Assembly: GCF_002896965.1 (NCBI RefSeq)
Contig: NZ_LYMM01000051.1
Location: 186,001 to 250,000 of the forward strand
Source: Novosphingobium guangzhouense
GTDB lineage: Bacteria > Pseudomonadota > Alphaproteobacteria > Sphingomonadales > Sphingomonadaceae
Length of the DNA: 64,000 nucleotides
Direction: 5' to 3'
Shown here: positions 53,972 to 63,124 of the stretch, in pieces
How positions within the stretch are numbered: the stretch's first letter is position 1
Layout: each line of letters opens with the position of its first letter
Notes under the pieces: generated by a model
Told to the model about the DNA's origin: nothing
Databases searched by the model: none
The model's input: the letters and a program-made list of their open reading frames with translations, nothing else
Made by a program: the position numbers and the translations under genes

Positions 53972-56371
53972 ATGCGTCAAGCGACCCTCTCCCGCCCGCC
54001 GCTGTTCCACGTCGCCGAGCGCGATACCGGCCGTGTAACCCTGCGCAGCGACACGTCTGCCGTGGCGCACGTTTTCGTGCTGGAGGAGGACGTTGTGCGC
54101 CTGCTTCTGCTGCCCGAAGGCAGTGTGAAGGGGCCGCCCAGCTGGGCTGTCGCGCCCGGTGCAGAGGACGTCGCTGAACCCGGCCGCGATCGCATGAGCG
54201 TGGAGGGCTTCGCCTGCCCCGACTACCGCCTTGACGAAACAGGCGGCACGCTGGTCATCGAGACAGCGCACATGCGCCTGACCATCCGCCTCGACGGTTT
54301 CCACTGCCGCTGGGAGCAGCGCTTTGGCGACGGTTGGCAGCTGATGATGGCCGACCGCCCCACCCAAAGCTACGACTTCGGCTGGTGGGACGGGCGCGTT
54401 GCTCACTACGTCGCGCGTCCGGCGGGGGAGCGCTACTACGGGCTGGGCGAGCGTTCGGGCGGCATGGACCGGGCAGGGCGTCGGCTGCGCATGACCAACC
54501 TCGACCCGATGGGCTACGACGCGCAGAGTTCGGACCCGCTCTACAAGACGATCCCCTACCTGCTCGTCGCCGATGCGCAGAACGTGTGCCATGGTGCGTT
54601 CTACGACATAATGGCCGACGTGACCGTCGATCTGGGCGAGGAACTGGACAACTACCACGGCCATTACCGCTCTGTAGTGGCGGAAAGTGGTGACCTTGAC
54701 CTCTACATGATCGCCGGGCCGGATGCGCTGGCGGTGACGCGCCGGTTCACCTGGCTGACCGGCCGCCCCGCGCTGATGCCGCGCTGGGCGCTGGGCTATT
54801 CCGGCTCGACGATGACCTATACCGACGCCCCCGATGCGCAGGCGCGGATGCAGGACTTCGTGGACAAGCTGGAGGAGCACGACATCGGCTGCACCTCGTT
54901 CCACTTGTCTTCGGGCTACACCTCGATCGGGCCGAAGCGGTACGTTTTCAACTGGAACCGCGACAAGTTCCCCGATCCCGCCGCCTTCGTCGAGGGATAC
55001 CGCGCGGCGGGGATCGAACTCGTACCCAACATCAAGCCTGCGTTCCTGCGCGATCATCCGCGTTTTGCCGAACTGGCCGAGGCGGGCCTGCTGGTCGCCG
55101 ATGCGGATGGTACGCCGACAGAGGTGCAGTTCTGGGATGAACTGGGCTCGTTCATCGACCTGACCAAGCCGGAAGGCGCGGCCTGGTGGCGGGCGCAAGT
55201 GAAGGAGGCGTTGCTGGACTACGGCATCCGTTCGACTTGGAACGACAACAACGAATATGGCGTGTGGGATCGGCGGGCGCTGTTCGATTTCTTCGGCTCC
55301 CCCCGACCGGCTGCCGAGGCGCGGCCGCTGCAGTCTCTGTTGATGATGCGTGCCTCGCGGCGGGCTCAGGTGGAACATGATGGCGCGCGGCGCCCTTATG
55401 TGGTGTCGCGCAGCGGCATGGCGGGGCTCCACCGCTATGCGCAGACGTGGACGGGCGATAACCGCACTGACTGGAAGACGATCCGCTATAACGCCAAGAT
55501 GGGGTTGGGGCTGGCGCTTTCGGGTGTGTCCAACAGCGGGCATGACGTGGGGGGCTTCGCGGGCCGCAAGCCCGAACCGGAACTGTTCCTGCGCTGGGTG
55601 CAGGCGGGCGTACTGATGCCGCGCTTCTCGATCCATAGCTGGAACGATGACGCCAGCGTCAATGAGCCTTGGATGTACCCGGAACAGCTGCCCGCCATGC
55701 GCCGCCTGATGGCGCTGCGCCAGACGCTGATTCCGTACTTTTCGGACCTGTTGTGGCGCTATCATCGCGATTACGAGCCGGTTTCGCGCCCCCTATGGCT
55801 GGACTTCCCCGAAGACGCGGCCGCCTGGAAGGACGATGACACGCATCTGCTGGGCCGTGACCTCCTGGTCGTTCTTGCCTGCGAAGAGGGTGTGGAAACC
55901 GTTGAGGCGACGTTGCCGGCGGCGGCCGACTGGATCGATCCCTGGACCGGCGCTGTCCGTTCGGGCGGCGAGGCCGTAACTCTTGCGGCGCCCCTGGAGG
56001 GTTTGCCGCCGGTGCTGGCACGTGCGGGGAGCGCTATTCCGGTCAATCTTGCCTCTGGCGGTGTAAAGCCGGGCGTCTTCGAGCGCGGCCTCTGGCTGTT
56101 CCCGCCGACGCGCGGGGAAGCTGCCGAATGGTCTTTCCACGAAGACGACGGCGAAGGATACGGCGATGCCGACGTGTGGAGCGGCACTTGCCGCGCCACT
56201 CCGGACGCCGTTACCGTGACCTTGGCACGAAGCGGCAGAGGCGTCTTTGGGGACGAAACGATCACGCTGCTTCTTCCACCCGGCGATTCGCGAAAGCTGA
56301 CGGTGGATGGCTATGCCTGCACGGCATTCGAGCATGACGGACGTAAGGCCGTTCGCATCACGGTGGCCTGA
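53972..56371 (+). CDS. GH31 family alpha-glycosidase
   Basis: A 799-residue cytoplasmic or periplasmic glycosidase with no clear signal peptide. N-terminal beta-sandwich (about 1-260), (beta/alpha)8 barrel (about 265-600) and C-terminal beta domains. Nucleophile D425 in STWNDNNEYG (usual WxDMNE has become WNDNNE), acid/base D496 in QTWTGDNRTDW, and SGHDVGGF (522-529). GH31 includes alpha-glucosidases, alpha-xylosidases and sulfoquinovosidases. I do not see the QQRW-type sulfonate-binding motif, so another alpha-glycoside is more likely. Operon with the ExuT-like transporter (4-bp gap). Confidence 0.9.
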   Translation: MRQATLSRPPLFHVAERDTGRVTLRSDTSAVAHVFVLEEDVVRLLLLPEGSVKGPPSWAVAPGAEDVAEPGRDRMSVEGFACPDYRLDETGGTLVIETAHMRLTIRLDGFHCRWEQRFGDGWQLMMADRPTQSYDFGWWDGRVAHYVARPAGERYYGLGERSGGMDRAGRRLRMTNLDPMGYDAQSSDPLYKTIPYLLVADAQNVCHGAFYDIMADVTVDLGEELDNYHGHYRSVVAESGDLDLYMIAGPDALAVTRRFTWLTGRPALMPRWALGYSGSTMTYTDAPDAQARMQDFVDKLEEHDIGCTSFHLSSGYTSIGPKRYVFNWNRDKFPDPAAFVEGYRAAGIELVPNIKPAFLRDHPRFAELAEAGLLVADADGTPTEVQFWDELGSFIDLTKPEGAAWWRAQVKEALLDYGIRSTWNDNNEYGVWDRRALFDFFGSPRPAAEARPLQSLLMMRASRRAQVEHDGARRPYVVSRSGMAGLHRYAQTWTGDNRTDWKTIRYNAKMGLGLALSGVSNSGHDVGGFAGRKPEPELFLRWVQAGVLMPRFSIHSWNDDASVNEPWMYPEQLPAMRRLMALRQTLIPYFSDLLWRYHRDYEPVSRPLWLDFPEDAAAWKDDDTHLLGRDLLVVLACEEGVETVEATLPAAADWIDPWTGAVRSGGEAVTLAAPLEGLPPVLARAGSAIPVNLASGGVKPGVFERGLWLFPPTRGEAAEWSFHEDDGEGYGDADVWSGTCRATPDAVTVTLARSGRGVFGDETITLLLPPGDSRKLTVDGYACTAFEHDGRKAVRITVA

Positions 56372-56552
56372 CCGCGCAGGATACTGGTCAACACGTGGCT
56401 TGGCGGTGCCTAGCCCTATGAAAACACGATAATATATTGGTTGTATGCTCTCCTGGATGCCCGCGCGTCCGGGGGATCCTACGCGTGATCGCGTTTGGCA
56501 GCGTACCGCTTTGAGACAAATTATACGAATAGAGCAAAACATTTATTGCTAT

Positions 56553-56563
56553 TGGTAAGGTCA
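56553..56563 (+). promoter_or_regulatory. TGGTAAGGTCA element upstream of TonB receptor
   Basis: Third copy of the TGGTAAGRYC pattern, 75 bp before the receptor ATG in a 267-bp AT-richer gap with no gene. A second TTGGT string is at 56437-56442. The gap otherwise holds only promoter-like AT-rich DNA. Confidence 0.5.
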
Positions 56564-56638
56564 GTTGATAATCCGCTGACCACAGGCTGAAAAAGCCGCT
56601 GGGATGACCTTCGCTGGACGAAGGGGAGGAGAAAATAG

Positions 56639-58882
56639 ATGAAACTTTGGCATCACCTCTGCGCAACCACGATCATTGCGGGCGCCGGCGCGTTCGCCGT
56701 GCCTGCAATGGCACAAGATGCGACGGCTCCCGCGCAGGCAAGTGCGGCGGCTGACAACTATGGCGGCGACATCATCGTGACCGCCAACAAGCGCTCCGAA
56801 AGCGTGCAGGAAGTGCCGCTGGCCGTCTCGGTCGTGGCGCCTGGCAAGCTTCAGACGGCGGGTGTCAGCGGGTTTCAGGATCTTTACAAGGTCGCGCCTT
56901 CGCTGCGCATCAACCCGGCCCAGCAGCCGCAGAGCGCCAACATTTCGCTGCGCGGTGTCGGCACTTATGCCTTTGGCATCGGCGTGGAGCCCAGCGTCGC
57001 GGTTCTGATCGACGAAGTGCCGCTGGCCTTCCAGGCACGCGCCTTCACCGACCTGCCCGACGTGGAGCGCCTTGAAGTGCTGCGCGGTCCGCAGAGCACG
57101 CTCTACGGCAAGGCCGCTTCGGCGGGCCTCATCAACCTCATCACCCGCGGGCCCACCGACACGCTTGAAATGCGCGTCAACGGCAAGGTCACCAGCGACG
57201 ATGAAGTCGCCAGCAGCTTCAGCGTTTCCGGCCCGCTCACCGATACCCTCGGTTTCATCGTCTCTGGCAGCTATTCGTGGTGGGACGGCAATGTCCGCAA
57301 CATCACGCTGAACAAGGACGTCAACAGCCGTAAGGCGTCCAGCTTCCGTGGCAAGCTGAAGTGGGAGCCCAGCAGCGACGTCGCCATCACGCTGGCGGCC
57401 AACTACAACGACGGCGAAACCCATTCGGGCATGCCGTTCATCAATCTGGCTGACGGCGCGCTCTATCGCGGCCGGGCCGGGTACACGGCCGACGTTGCGC
57501 TGCCCGGCATCACGGTCGGTCCCAACAACCAGCAGGTTGTAGACAATGTCGATTCGGGCACCGACTACCACGGATACGGCGGCTACCTGCGCGGCGAATT
57601 CGGCATCGGCGACATGACGCTGACTTCGATCACGTCCTACGACCGTTTCAAGCTGCACGATTTCGTCGACCAGGATCAGACCGTTGCTCCGATCGACGGA
57701 AACAACATTGAGCGCGGCACCTTCAACTCCGAAATGGTGACGCAGGAAGTGCGCCTGCAGTCGCCTGCGGAGGACAAGTTCCGCTATACCGTTGGCGTCT
57801 ACTTCGCCGATACCAGCTTCAACCGCCCGTTCTATCGCGGCCCTGAATTCTCGCTGGCACAGTGGTTCGCCACTGCCAAGCAGCGTCAGATCGCCGGTTT
57901 CGTGCAGGCGGACTGGGAACTGGTGCAGGGCCTGACGCTGACCGGCGGCGCGCGCCTGCAGAACGAGAAGGTGTCGTACACCTTCAACGACATCTACAAC
58001 GGCAACGGCTACTGGTCGGGCAATGCCAGCGACACCGCCGATACCTACAAGGCCAGTGTCCGATACGAATTTACGCCTGATATCAGCATGTTCGGCACCT
58101 TTGCTACCGGCTACAAGGGCCAGACCTACGATTTGTCCACCGGCTTCAACGCGACCCGTGCGGCGGCTGGGGCGATCAAGCCCGAAACGTCGAAGGACTG
58201 GGAACTGGGCCTGCGTAGCCAGTTCCTTGACCGCGCCGTCACGCTCAACGTCACGCTGTTCAACACCACGTACAAGAACCTGCAGGCACAGCAGATCGAA
58301 ACGATCGGTGACACGCAGTACTTCCGCCTAACCAACGTGGGCGGACTGCGCACGCGCGGTATCGAAACCGAAATCTTCCTGCGTCCCGCGCAGGATCTGA
58401 CGCTGAGCGCGGCCGGCACCTATCTTGATGCCAAGTACACTTCGTTTGAAGGCGCTGCCTGCTACGTCGGCCAGACCGAGGCGCAGGGCTGCACCGGAGG
58501 ATCGGTGAAGAGCCAGGACCTGACCGGTGAGCGGCTGACCTCGCCCACCTGGAACCTGCAGGCCAGCGCGGACTTCACGCCTGCATTGACTGACGCCTTG
58601 CGTGGTGTCGCTCAGGTCGGTTGGCAGTACCAGAGCGCGACCCACGCCAATGATCCGGCGACCCAGATGGATGCCTTCCATATCGTCAACCTTGGGATTG
58701 GCGTGCGCGCCGAGGACAAGGCCTGGGAAGTGGTGGCCTTCGTCAACAACGTGTTCGATCAGCAGTATTACGCCACCATCATCAACCGTGCGAGCTTCTT
58801 CGGAAACAGTGCAGCAGCCAACGCGATCCTCCCGCGTGATTTCCGCCGCTATGGCGGGGTCCGGTTCAACCTGAATTTCTGA
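56639..58882 (+). CDS. TonB-dependent outer-membrane receptor
   Basis: A 747-residue receptor: signal peptide ending VPAMAQ, DIIVTANKRSES, plug (about 45-160, VEPSVAVLIDEVPLAFQARA and LEVLRGPQSTLYGKAASAGL) and a barrel ending YGGVRFNLNF. The GPQSTLYGKAASAGLINLIT block places it in a different subgroup from the receptors at 35671 and 46912. AGGGGAGG lies eight bases upstream of the ATG. It is followed by a canonical terminator, then two esterases on the same strand. It probably imports the acylated glycoside or oligomer served by this regulon. Confidence 0.93.
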   Translation: MKLWHHLCATTIIAGAGAFAVPAMAQDATAPAQASAAADNYGGDIIVTANKRSESVQEVPLAVSVVAPGKLQTAGVSGFQDLYKVAPSLRINPAQQPQSANISLRGVGTYAFGIGVEPSVAVLIDEVPLAFQARAFTDLPDVERLEVLRGPQSTLYGKAASAGLINLITRGPTDTLEMRVNGKVTSDDEVASSFSVSGPLTDTLGFIVSGSYSWWDGNVRNITLNKDVNSRKASSFRGKLKWEPSSDVAITLAANYNDGETHSGMPFINLADGALYRGRAGYTADVALPGITVGPNNQQVVDNVDSGTDYHGYGGYLRGEFGIGDMTLTSITSYDRFKLHDFVDQDQTVAPIDGNNIERGTFNSEMVTQEVRLQSPAEDKFRYTVGVYFADTSFNRPFYRGPEFSLAQWFATAKQRQIAGFVQADWELVQGLTLTGGARLQNEKVSYTFNDIYNGNGYWSGNASDTADTYKASVRYEFTPDISMFGTFATGYKGQTYDLSTGFNATRAAAGAIKPETSKDWELGLRSQFLDRAVTLNVTLFNTTYKNLQAQQIETIGDTQYFRLTNVGGLRTRGIETEIFLRPAQDLTLSAAGTYLDAKYTSFEGAACYVGQTEAQGCTGGSVKSQDLTGERLTSPTWNLQASADFTPALTDALRGVAQVGWQYQSATHANDPATQMDAFHIVNLGIGVRAEDKAWEVVAFVNNVFDQQYYATIINRASFFGNSAAANAILPRDFRRYGGVRFNLNF

Positions 58883-58889
58883 AGCAGGG

Positions 58890-58912
58890 TCGGGGGCGCT
58901 GGTCGCCCCCGA
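58890..58912 (+). terminator. Intrinsic terminator after TonB receptor
   Basis: A 9-bp perfect stem, TCGGGGGCG (58890-58898) with CGCCCCCGA (58904-58912), 5-base loop, followed by TTTCGTT. Eight bases after the receptor stop. Confidence 0.75.
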
Positions 58913-58920
58913 TTTCGTTG

Positions 58921-58952
58921 GGAGGTGCGGGCAGCGCAAGGTCCGCACCTCC
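58921..58952 (+). other. Second hairpin in the esterase leader
   Basis: A 10-bp perfect stem, GGAGGTGCGG (58921-58930) with CCGCACCTCC (58943-58952), between the terminator and the esterase start. Its left arm contains GGAGG. It may protect the processed 5' end of the esterase mRNA or act as a back-up terminator. Confidence 0.5.
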
Positions 58953-58975
58953 TGCCTTCTGCCAGGGAGATGACG

Positions 58976-60283
58976 ATGCTTCGCGTGCTGTTGCCTCTGA
59001 TGCTTGCCGCTGCCGCTCCGCTGGCCATTGCTGCCGGACAGGCTCCTGCCTCACCCACCATTCCCGGACCAGATGCGCCGGAACTTGCGGCGCTTGGCAG
59101 CCTTGCCGTCGGCACAAGCAGCATCGAGCTGGTTCAGCCGGACCAGCTTGACCCGCTGCACGGCACTGACAAACCCGCGACAGTCGATCGCCATCTGAAG
59201 GTTCGGTTGTGGTATCCCGCAGGTGCTGGCGGCCCCGCGATAACTTATCAGGCGCCGTTGCCCGGAGAAGACGGTGAGGACGTGTCGTTCACCGTCCCCG
59301 GCGTGGCGGCAGAAAATGTGCCCGTCGCAAAAGGGCGCTTTCCGCTGGTCATCCTCGCGCACGGTTACAGCAACAGCCCCGAAGTGCTTGCCTGGCTGGG
59401 CGAGAACCTTGCGAGCAAGGGCTACATCGTCGCCGCGCCCGCTTTCCGCGATCCGGCGATCAGCATCCGCACCGATGCGGCAAGAGCAGGGCCGCTCTCT
59501 CGCCGCCCGCTAGACATAGCCTTCGTTGCGTCAGAGGTGGCGCGGCTGGCCGGGCGAGGAGAGGGTGTCTTCGCCGCCGTTGACATTAGCCGCACGGCGC
59601 TGGTTGGCTATTCGATGGGCGGCTACGGCGTGCTCACAGCGGCAGGAGCGCCGCTAGATCCCGCCATGGCCGACAGAACGCGCGGCGTGCTGGCGCCTTA
59701 CGTAAAGGGCGGCGCAAAGGCCGGTACTCTCAAGGTGCCCCATCTCAAAGCGGTCGTGGCGATCGCGCCTGCGGGTGGAGCGCCGGGGCTGCAGCCATGG
59801 GCTGCGCCCGGTGTGGCGGCGATCAACGCGCCCACGCTCTACATCGTCGGCAGTCAGGACAGGGCGGTCGGTTACGATCCCGGCGTGCGCAGCCTGTTCG
59901 ACGCGCAAATCCATGCCGCACGCTATCTACTGACCTTCCGCGAGGCCGGACACAGCATCGCCCTGACTGGCGCTCCGCCTGAAGCCCGCGCGAAGTTCTG
60001 GGATTTCGAGTGGTTCGAGGATGCGGTCTGGCGCAAGGACCGTTTGCTGGCGGTGCAGGCGCATTTCATCACCGCCTTTCTCGACCGCACGGTCAAGGGA
60101 GACGAGGCCAAGGCCGGCTACATGGACGGGCTGGTGGTGGATTCCAACGCGGGAAAATGGGCCGATGCCCCCGGAGGGCGCTACTCCGGCTACAGCCCCG
60201 GCGCTCCGGCGGCCAGCTTGTGGAAAGGCTTCCAGCCCAACAAGGCGGCAGGCATGTCGCTGGAGTTCAAACCCGCTTCCTGA
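58976..60283 (+). CDS. Exported alpha/beta hydrolase (dienelactone/PAF-acetylhydrolase-like)
   Basis: ATG 58976 is preferred over ATG 58970 because GGGAG (58964-58968) then has normal spacing; 435 residues with a signal peptide (LLPLMLAAAAPLAIAAG). Motifs: oxyanion region LVILAHGYSNSP (124-135), nucleophile S213 in LVGYSMGGYG and a His in REAGHSIALTG. The family hydrolyses esters, including acyl groups on lipids and lactones. Followed 25 bp later by a type-B esterase with an identically arranged start, so the two form an operon downstream of the TonB receptor. Confidence 0.87.
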   Translation: MLRVLLPLMLAAAAPLAIAAGQAPASPTIPGPDAPELAALGSLAVGTSSIELVQPDQLDPLHGTDKPATVDRHLKVRLWYPAGAGGPAITYQAPLPGEDGEDVSFTVPGVAAENVPVAKGRFPLVILAHGYSNSPEVLAWLGENLASKGYIVAAPAFRDPAISIRTDAARAGPLSRRPLDIAFVASEVARLAGRGEGVFAAVDISRTALVGYSMGGYGVLTAAGAPLDPAMADRTRGVLAPYVKGGAKAGTLKVPHLKAVVAIAPAGGAPGLQPWAAPGVAAINAPTLYIVGSQDRAVGYDPGVRSLFDAQIHAARYLLTFREAGHSIALTGAPPEARAKFWDFEWFEDAVWRKDRLLAVQAHFITAFLDRTVKGDEAKAGYMDGLVVDSNAGKWADAPGGRYSGYSPGAPAASLWKGFQPNKAAGMSLEFKPAS

Positions 60284-60308
60284 GCATCCGCGCAACCGGG
60301 AGATGACT

Positions 60309-61718
60309 ATGCACAAGTTGACGATCACGCTGGGCCTGCTGGCCCTCGCCTCCGCTGGCCACGCCGAGGATGTCCCTCCGCCGCTGGTGACGGTCGAGCA
60401 GGGCACGGTCTCGGGCGTAGATGCCGATGGCGTGACCGCGTTCAAGGGGATCCCCTTCGCGGCGCCGCCGGTGGGCGACTTGCGCTGGCGCGCGCCGCAG
60501 CCTGCCGCGATGTGGGAAGGCGTGCGCAATGGCGCGGCTTACGGCCACGATTGCATGCAGAACTACAGCGCAGTGCCGCTGCCGCCGGGTTCGGCGCCTT
60601 CGGAGGACTGTCTCTACGTCAACGTCTGGCGCCCCTCGGGCGAGGCGACGAAGCTGCCGGTGCTGGTGTGGATCTATGGCGGCGGCTTCGTGAACGGTTC
60701 GGCCTCACGCCTGATCTACACGGGTACGCGCCTTGCGCAGCAGGGGGTGATGGTCGTCAGTTTCAACTACCGCCTCGGCCGCTTCGGGACTTTCGCGCAT
60801 CCGGCGCTGACCAAAGTCAGGGAGGATGGCAACCGCCTCGCCAACTATGGTTTCATGGACCAGATCGCGGCGATGGAGTGGATCAAGCGCAACGTCGCTG
60901 CCTTCGGCGGTGATCCGCATAACATCACTATCATGGGAGAAAGCGCGGGCGGCATGTCGGTACACAACCTCGTTACCGCACCGGCGACCCAAGGCAAGGA
61001 TCTCTTCCAGCGCGCGGTCGTCATGTCAGGCGGCAGTGGATCGGCGATCAAGACTGCCACCCTCAAGGACGCCGAGGCGATCGGGCTGGCCTTTGCCAAG
61101 GCAGAGCGCGTAGCCGCCAACGATCCGCAGGCACTGGCAAAGCTGCGGGCGATCTCCGCGAAGAACGTTACTGGCGATATCAAGCTGGGCACCGTGTTGA
61201 CGGGTGGCCCGCGCACGTTCTCATCCCCGTTTCCTCTGGGCGATGCAGCGGCAGATGTGGCTGCGGCCTACAAGGCGGGGCGCTTCGCAAAGGTGCCGAC
61301 CATCATCGGCGCAACCAGCGGTGACCTTGGCGGCAAAGATGGCATGATGATCAAGGGCGCGCGCGACCTTGCGGGGACCATCGCCGCGCAAGGCGTGCCG
61401 ACGTGGTACTATCGTTTCTCCTACGTCTCCGATGCGGCGGTCACGCCCAAGAGCGACGGCGCCATTCACGCCGACGACCTGCCCTATTTCTTCGACACTG
61501 TGGACATCAAGTACGGCGCGAAAACCCGCGCCGCCGATCAGGCAATGGGCCACACGATCGCGACTTACGTCGCCAACTTCGTGAAGGCGGGCAACCCCAA
61601 CGGCAAGACCGTGCCCCAGTGGCCCGGCTATGCCGGAGCAGGCGGCCAGATGATGGATTTCACGATCGATGGCAATGCCCAGGTCGGCCCCGATACCTGG
61701 GCTACGCCTGCGCCCTGA
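60309..61718 (+). CDS. Exported type-B carboxylesterase
   Basis: ATG 60309, with GGGAG seven bases upstream, gives 469 residues and a signal peptide (ITLGLLALASAGHA); the frame open from 60021 is spurious. Features: FKGIPFAAPP (45-54), EDCLYVNVW (99-107), oxyanion YGGG (123-126), nucleophile S212 in MGESAGG and a His in GAIHADDLPYFF. Shorter than the 545-residue paralogue at 33936, lacking part of the C-terminal region. It is expected to remove acyl or aromatic esters in the periplasm. A canonical terminator follows. Confidence 0.9.
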   Translation: MHKLTITLGLLALASAGHAEDVPPPLVTVEQGTVSGVDADGVTAFKGIPFAAPPVGDLRWRAPQPAAMWEGVRNGAAYGHDCMQNYSAVPLPPGSAPSEDCLYVNVWRPSGEATKLPVLVWIYGGGFVNGSASRLIYTGTRLAQQGVMVVSFNYRLGRFGTFAHPALTKVREDGNRLANYGFMDQIAAMEWIKRNVAAFGGDPHNITIMGESAGGMSVHNLVTAPATQGKDLFQRAVVMSGGSGSAIKTATLKDAEAIGLAFAKAERVAANDPQALAKLRAISAKNVTGDIKLGTVLTGGPRTFSSPFPLGDAAADVAAAYKAGRFAKVPTIIGATSGDLGGKDGMMIKGARDLAGTIAAQGVPTWYYRFSYVSDAAVTPKSDGAIHADDLPYFFDTVDIKYGAKTRAADQAMGHTIATYVANFVKAGNPNGKTVPQWPGYAGAGGQMMDFTIDGNAQVGPDTWATPAP

Positions 61719-61753
61719 ACAAGCTCTCCCAACCTGCTCTGACGGCAGGACTT

Positions 61754-61790
61754 CGCCGGGCGGTCTCCGAGATCGTCCGGCGTCTTTTTT
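61754..61790 (+). terminator. Canonical rho-independent terminator
   Basis: A 13-bp stem with two G-T wobble pairs (61754-61766 with 61770-61782), a 3-base loop CCG, followed directly by TCTTTTTT. It ends the receptor-esterase unit and isolates manD transcription. Confidence 0.85.
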
Positions 61791-61826
61791 CAACATTTCG
61801 GAGTCATCTGACGTATTGCATCAATG

Positions 61827-61837
61827 AGGTAAGGCCA
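61827..61837 (+). promoter_or_regulatory. AGGTAAGGCCA element upstream of manD
   Basis: Fourth copy of the GGTAAGRCC pattern, 67 bp before the manD start. TATTGC precedes it (61814-61819), as it does the element at 56553 (56544-56549). Confidence 0.5.
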
Positions 61838-61904
61838 ATATGAAGATGCAAGAAGGCGAGTCAGTGCGGGCAGGGGTCCGCCCGGCTCTCAAGGGAGATC
61901 ACCA

Positions 61905-63113
61905 GTGAAGATCACTTCGGCCAAGGTCATCGTGACCTGCCCCGGTCGCAATTTCGTGACGCTCAAGATCATGACCGATCAGGGTGTCTACGGCATCGGT
62001 GACGCCACCATGAACGGGCGTGAGAAGGCGGTCGTCGCGTATCTCGAAGATCACGTCATTCCCTGCATCGTCGGCATGGACCCGCGCCGGATCGAAGATA
62101 TCTGGCAGTATCTCTATCGCGGGGCTTACTGGCGTCGTGGCCCGGTGACCATGCGCGCGATCGCGGCTGTCGATGTGGCCCTGTGGGATATCAAGGCCAA
62201 GATGGCAGGCATGCCGCTTTACCAGCTGCTTGGCGGCCGCAGCCGCGACGGCGTAATGGTCTACGGCCATGCCAACGGCAGCGACATTGCCGAGACCGTC
62301 GACGCGGTCGGCCAGTACATCGATCTTGGTTACAAGGCGATCCGCGCGCAGACCGGCGTTCCGGGCATCAAGGATGCTTATGGTGTCGGCCGTGGCAAGC
62401 TGTTCTACGAACCGGCGGATGCGGCGCTTCCCTCGGTCACTGGCTGGGATACGCGAAAGGCACTGAACTATGTGCCCAAGCTGTTCGAAAAGCTGCGCGA
62501 GACGTATGGTTTCGATCATCACCTGCTGCATGACGGCCATCACCGCTACACCCCGCAGGAAGCCGCCAACCTTGGCAAGATGCTTGAGCCTTACCAGCTG
62601 TTCTGGCTGGAAGACGTTACCCCTGCCGAGAACCAGGAGGCGTTCAAGCTGATCCGTCAGCACACCGTCACTCCGCTGGCGGTGGGCGAGATCTTCAATA
62701 CGATCTGGGATGCCAAGGATCTGATCCAGAACCAGCTGATCGACTATGTCCGCTGCACCATAGTCAGCGCGGGCGGCGTCACGCATTTGCGCCGCATCGC
62801 CGATCTTGCCGCGCTCTACCAGATCCGCACCGGCAGCCACGGCGCCACCGACTTGTCGCCGGTAACGATGGGCACCGCGCTGCATTTCGACACGTGGGTT
62901 CCGAACTTCGGCATCCAGGAATACATGCGCCACACCGAAGAAACCGACGCGGTGTTCCCTCATGACTACCACTTCGAGGCAGGCGAACTCTTCTGCGGTG
63001 AAACGCCCGGCCATGGTGTCGACATCGACGAGGAACTGGCCGCCAAGTATCCCTACAAGCCCGCCTATCTGCCGGTTGCCCGGCTGGAAGACGGGACGAT
63101 GTGGAATTGGTAA
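61905..63113 (+). CDS. manD: D-mannonate dehydratase (enolase superfamily)
   Basis: GTG start with AAGGGAG upstream; 402 residues. It dehydrates D-mannonate to 2-keto-3-deoxy-D-gluconate (KDG) in the glucuronate pathway. Metal ligands D210, E236 and E262, and catalytic or binding residues R147, Y159, H212, R283, H312 and E339, are all present at the positions I recall for the Novosphingobium aromaticivorans ManD. The final MWNW is also typical. Some ManD-family proteins prefer gluconate or have low activity, but this set fits the high-activity D-mannonate group. KDG kinase follows 11 bp later. UxaC and UxuB were not seen in the window. Confidence 0.95.
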   Translation: MKITSAKVIVTCPGRNFVTLKIMTDQGVYGIGDATMNGREKAVVAYLEDHVIPCIVGMDPRRIEDIWQYLYRGAYWRRGPVTMRAIAAVDVALWDIKAKMAGMPLYQLLGGRSRDGVMVYGHANGSDIAETVDAVGQYIDLGYKAIRAQTGVPGIKDAYGVGRGKLFYEPADAALPSVTGWDTRKALNYVPKLFEKLRETYGFDHHLLHDGHHRYTPQEAANLGKMLEPYQLFWLEDVTPAENQEAFKLIRQHTVTPLAVGEIFNTIWDAKDLIQNQLIDYVRCTIVSAGGVTHLRRIADLAALYQIRTGSHGATDLSPVTMGTALHFDTWVPNFGIQEYMRHTEETDAVFPHDYHFEAGELFCGETPGHGVDIDEELAAKYPYKPAYLPVARLEDGTMWNW

Positions 63114-63124
63114 AAAGCCGTCCC

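Noticed and set aside
53738..55765. 675-codon minus-strand frame opposite GH31
   Set aside because: Composition is that of an antisense shadow, and the GH31 catalytic motifs are on the plus strand.
53972..56371. Assignment of the GH31 enzyme as a sulfoquinovosidase, given the glycerol genes nearby
   Set aside because: The QQRW-type sulfonate-recognition motif is not apparent and no sulfoquinovose pathway genes are present. The uronate genes point elsewhere.
56388..56666. 92-codon minus-strand frame in the gap before the TonB receptor
   Set aside because: No family features and it overlaps the receptor start and promoter elements. Frames in AT-richer gaps arise by chance.
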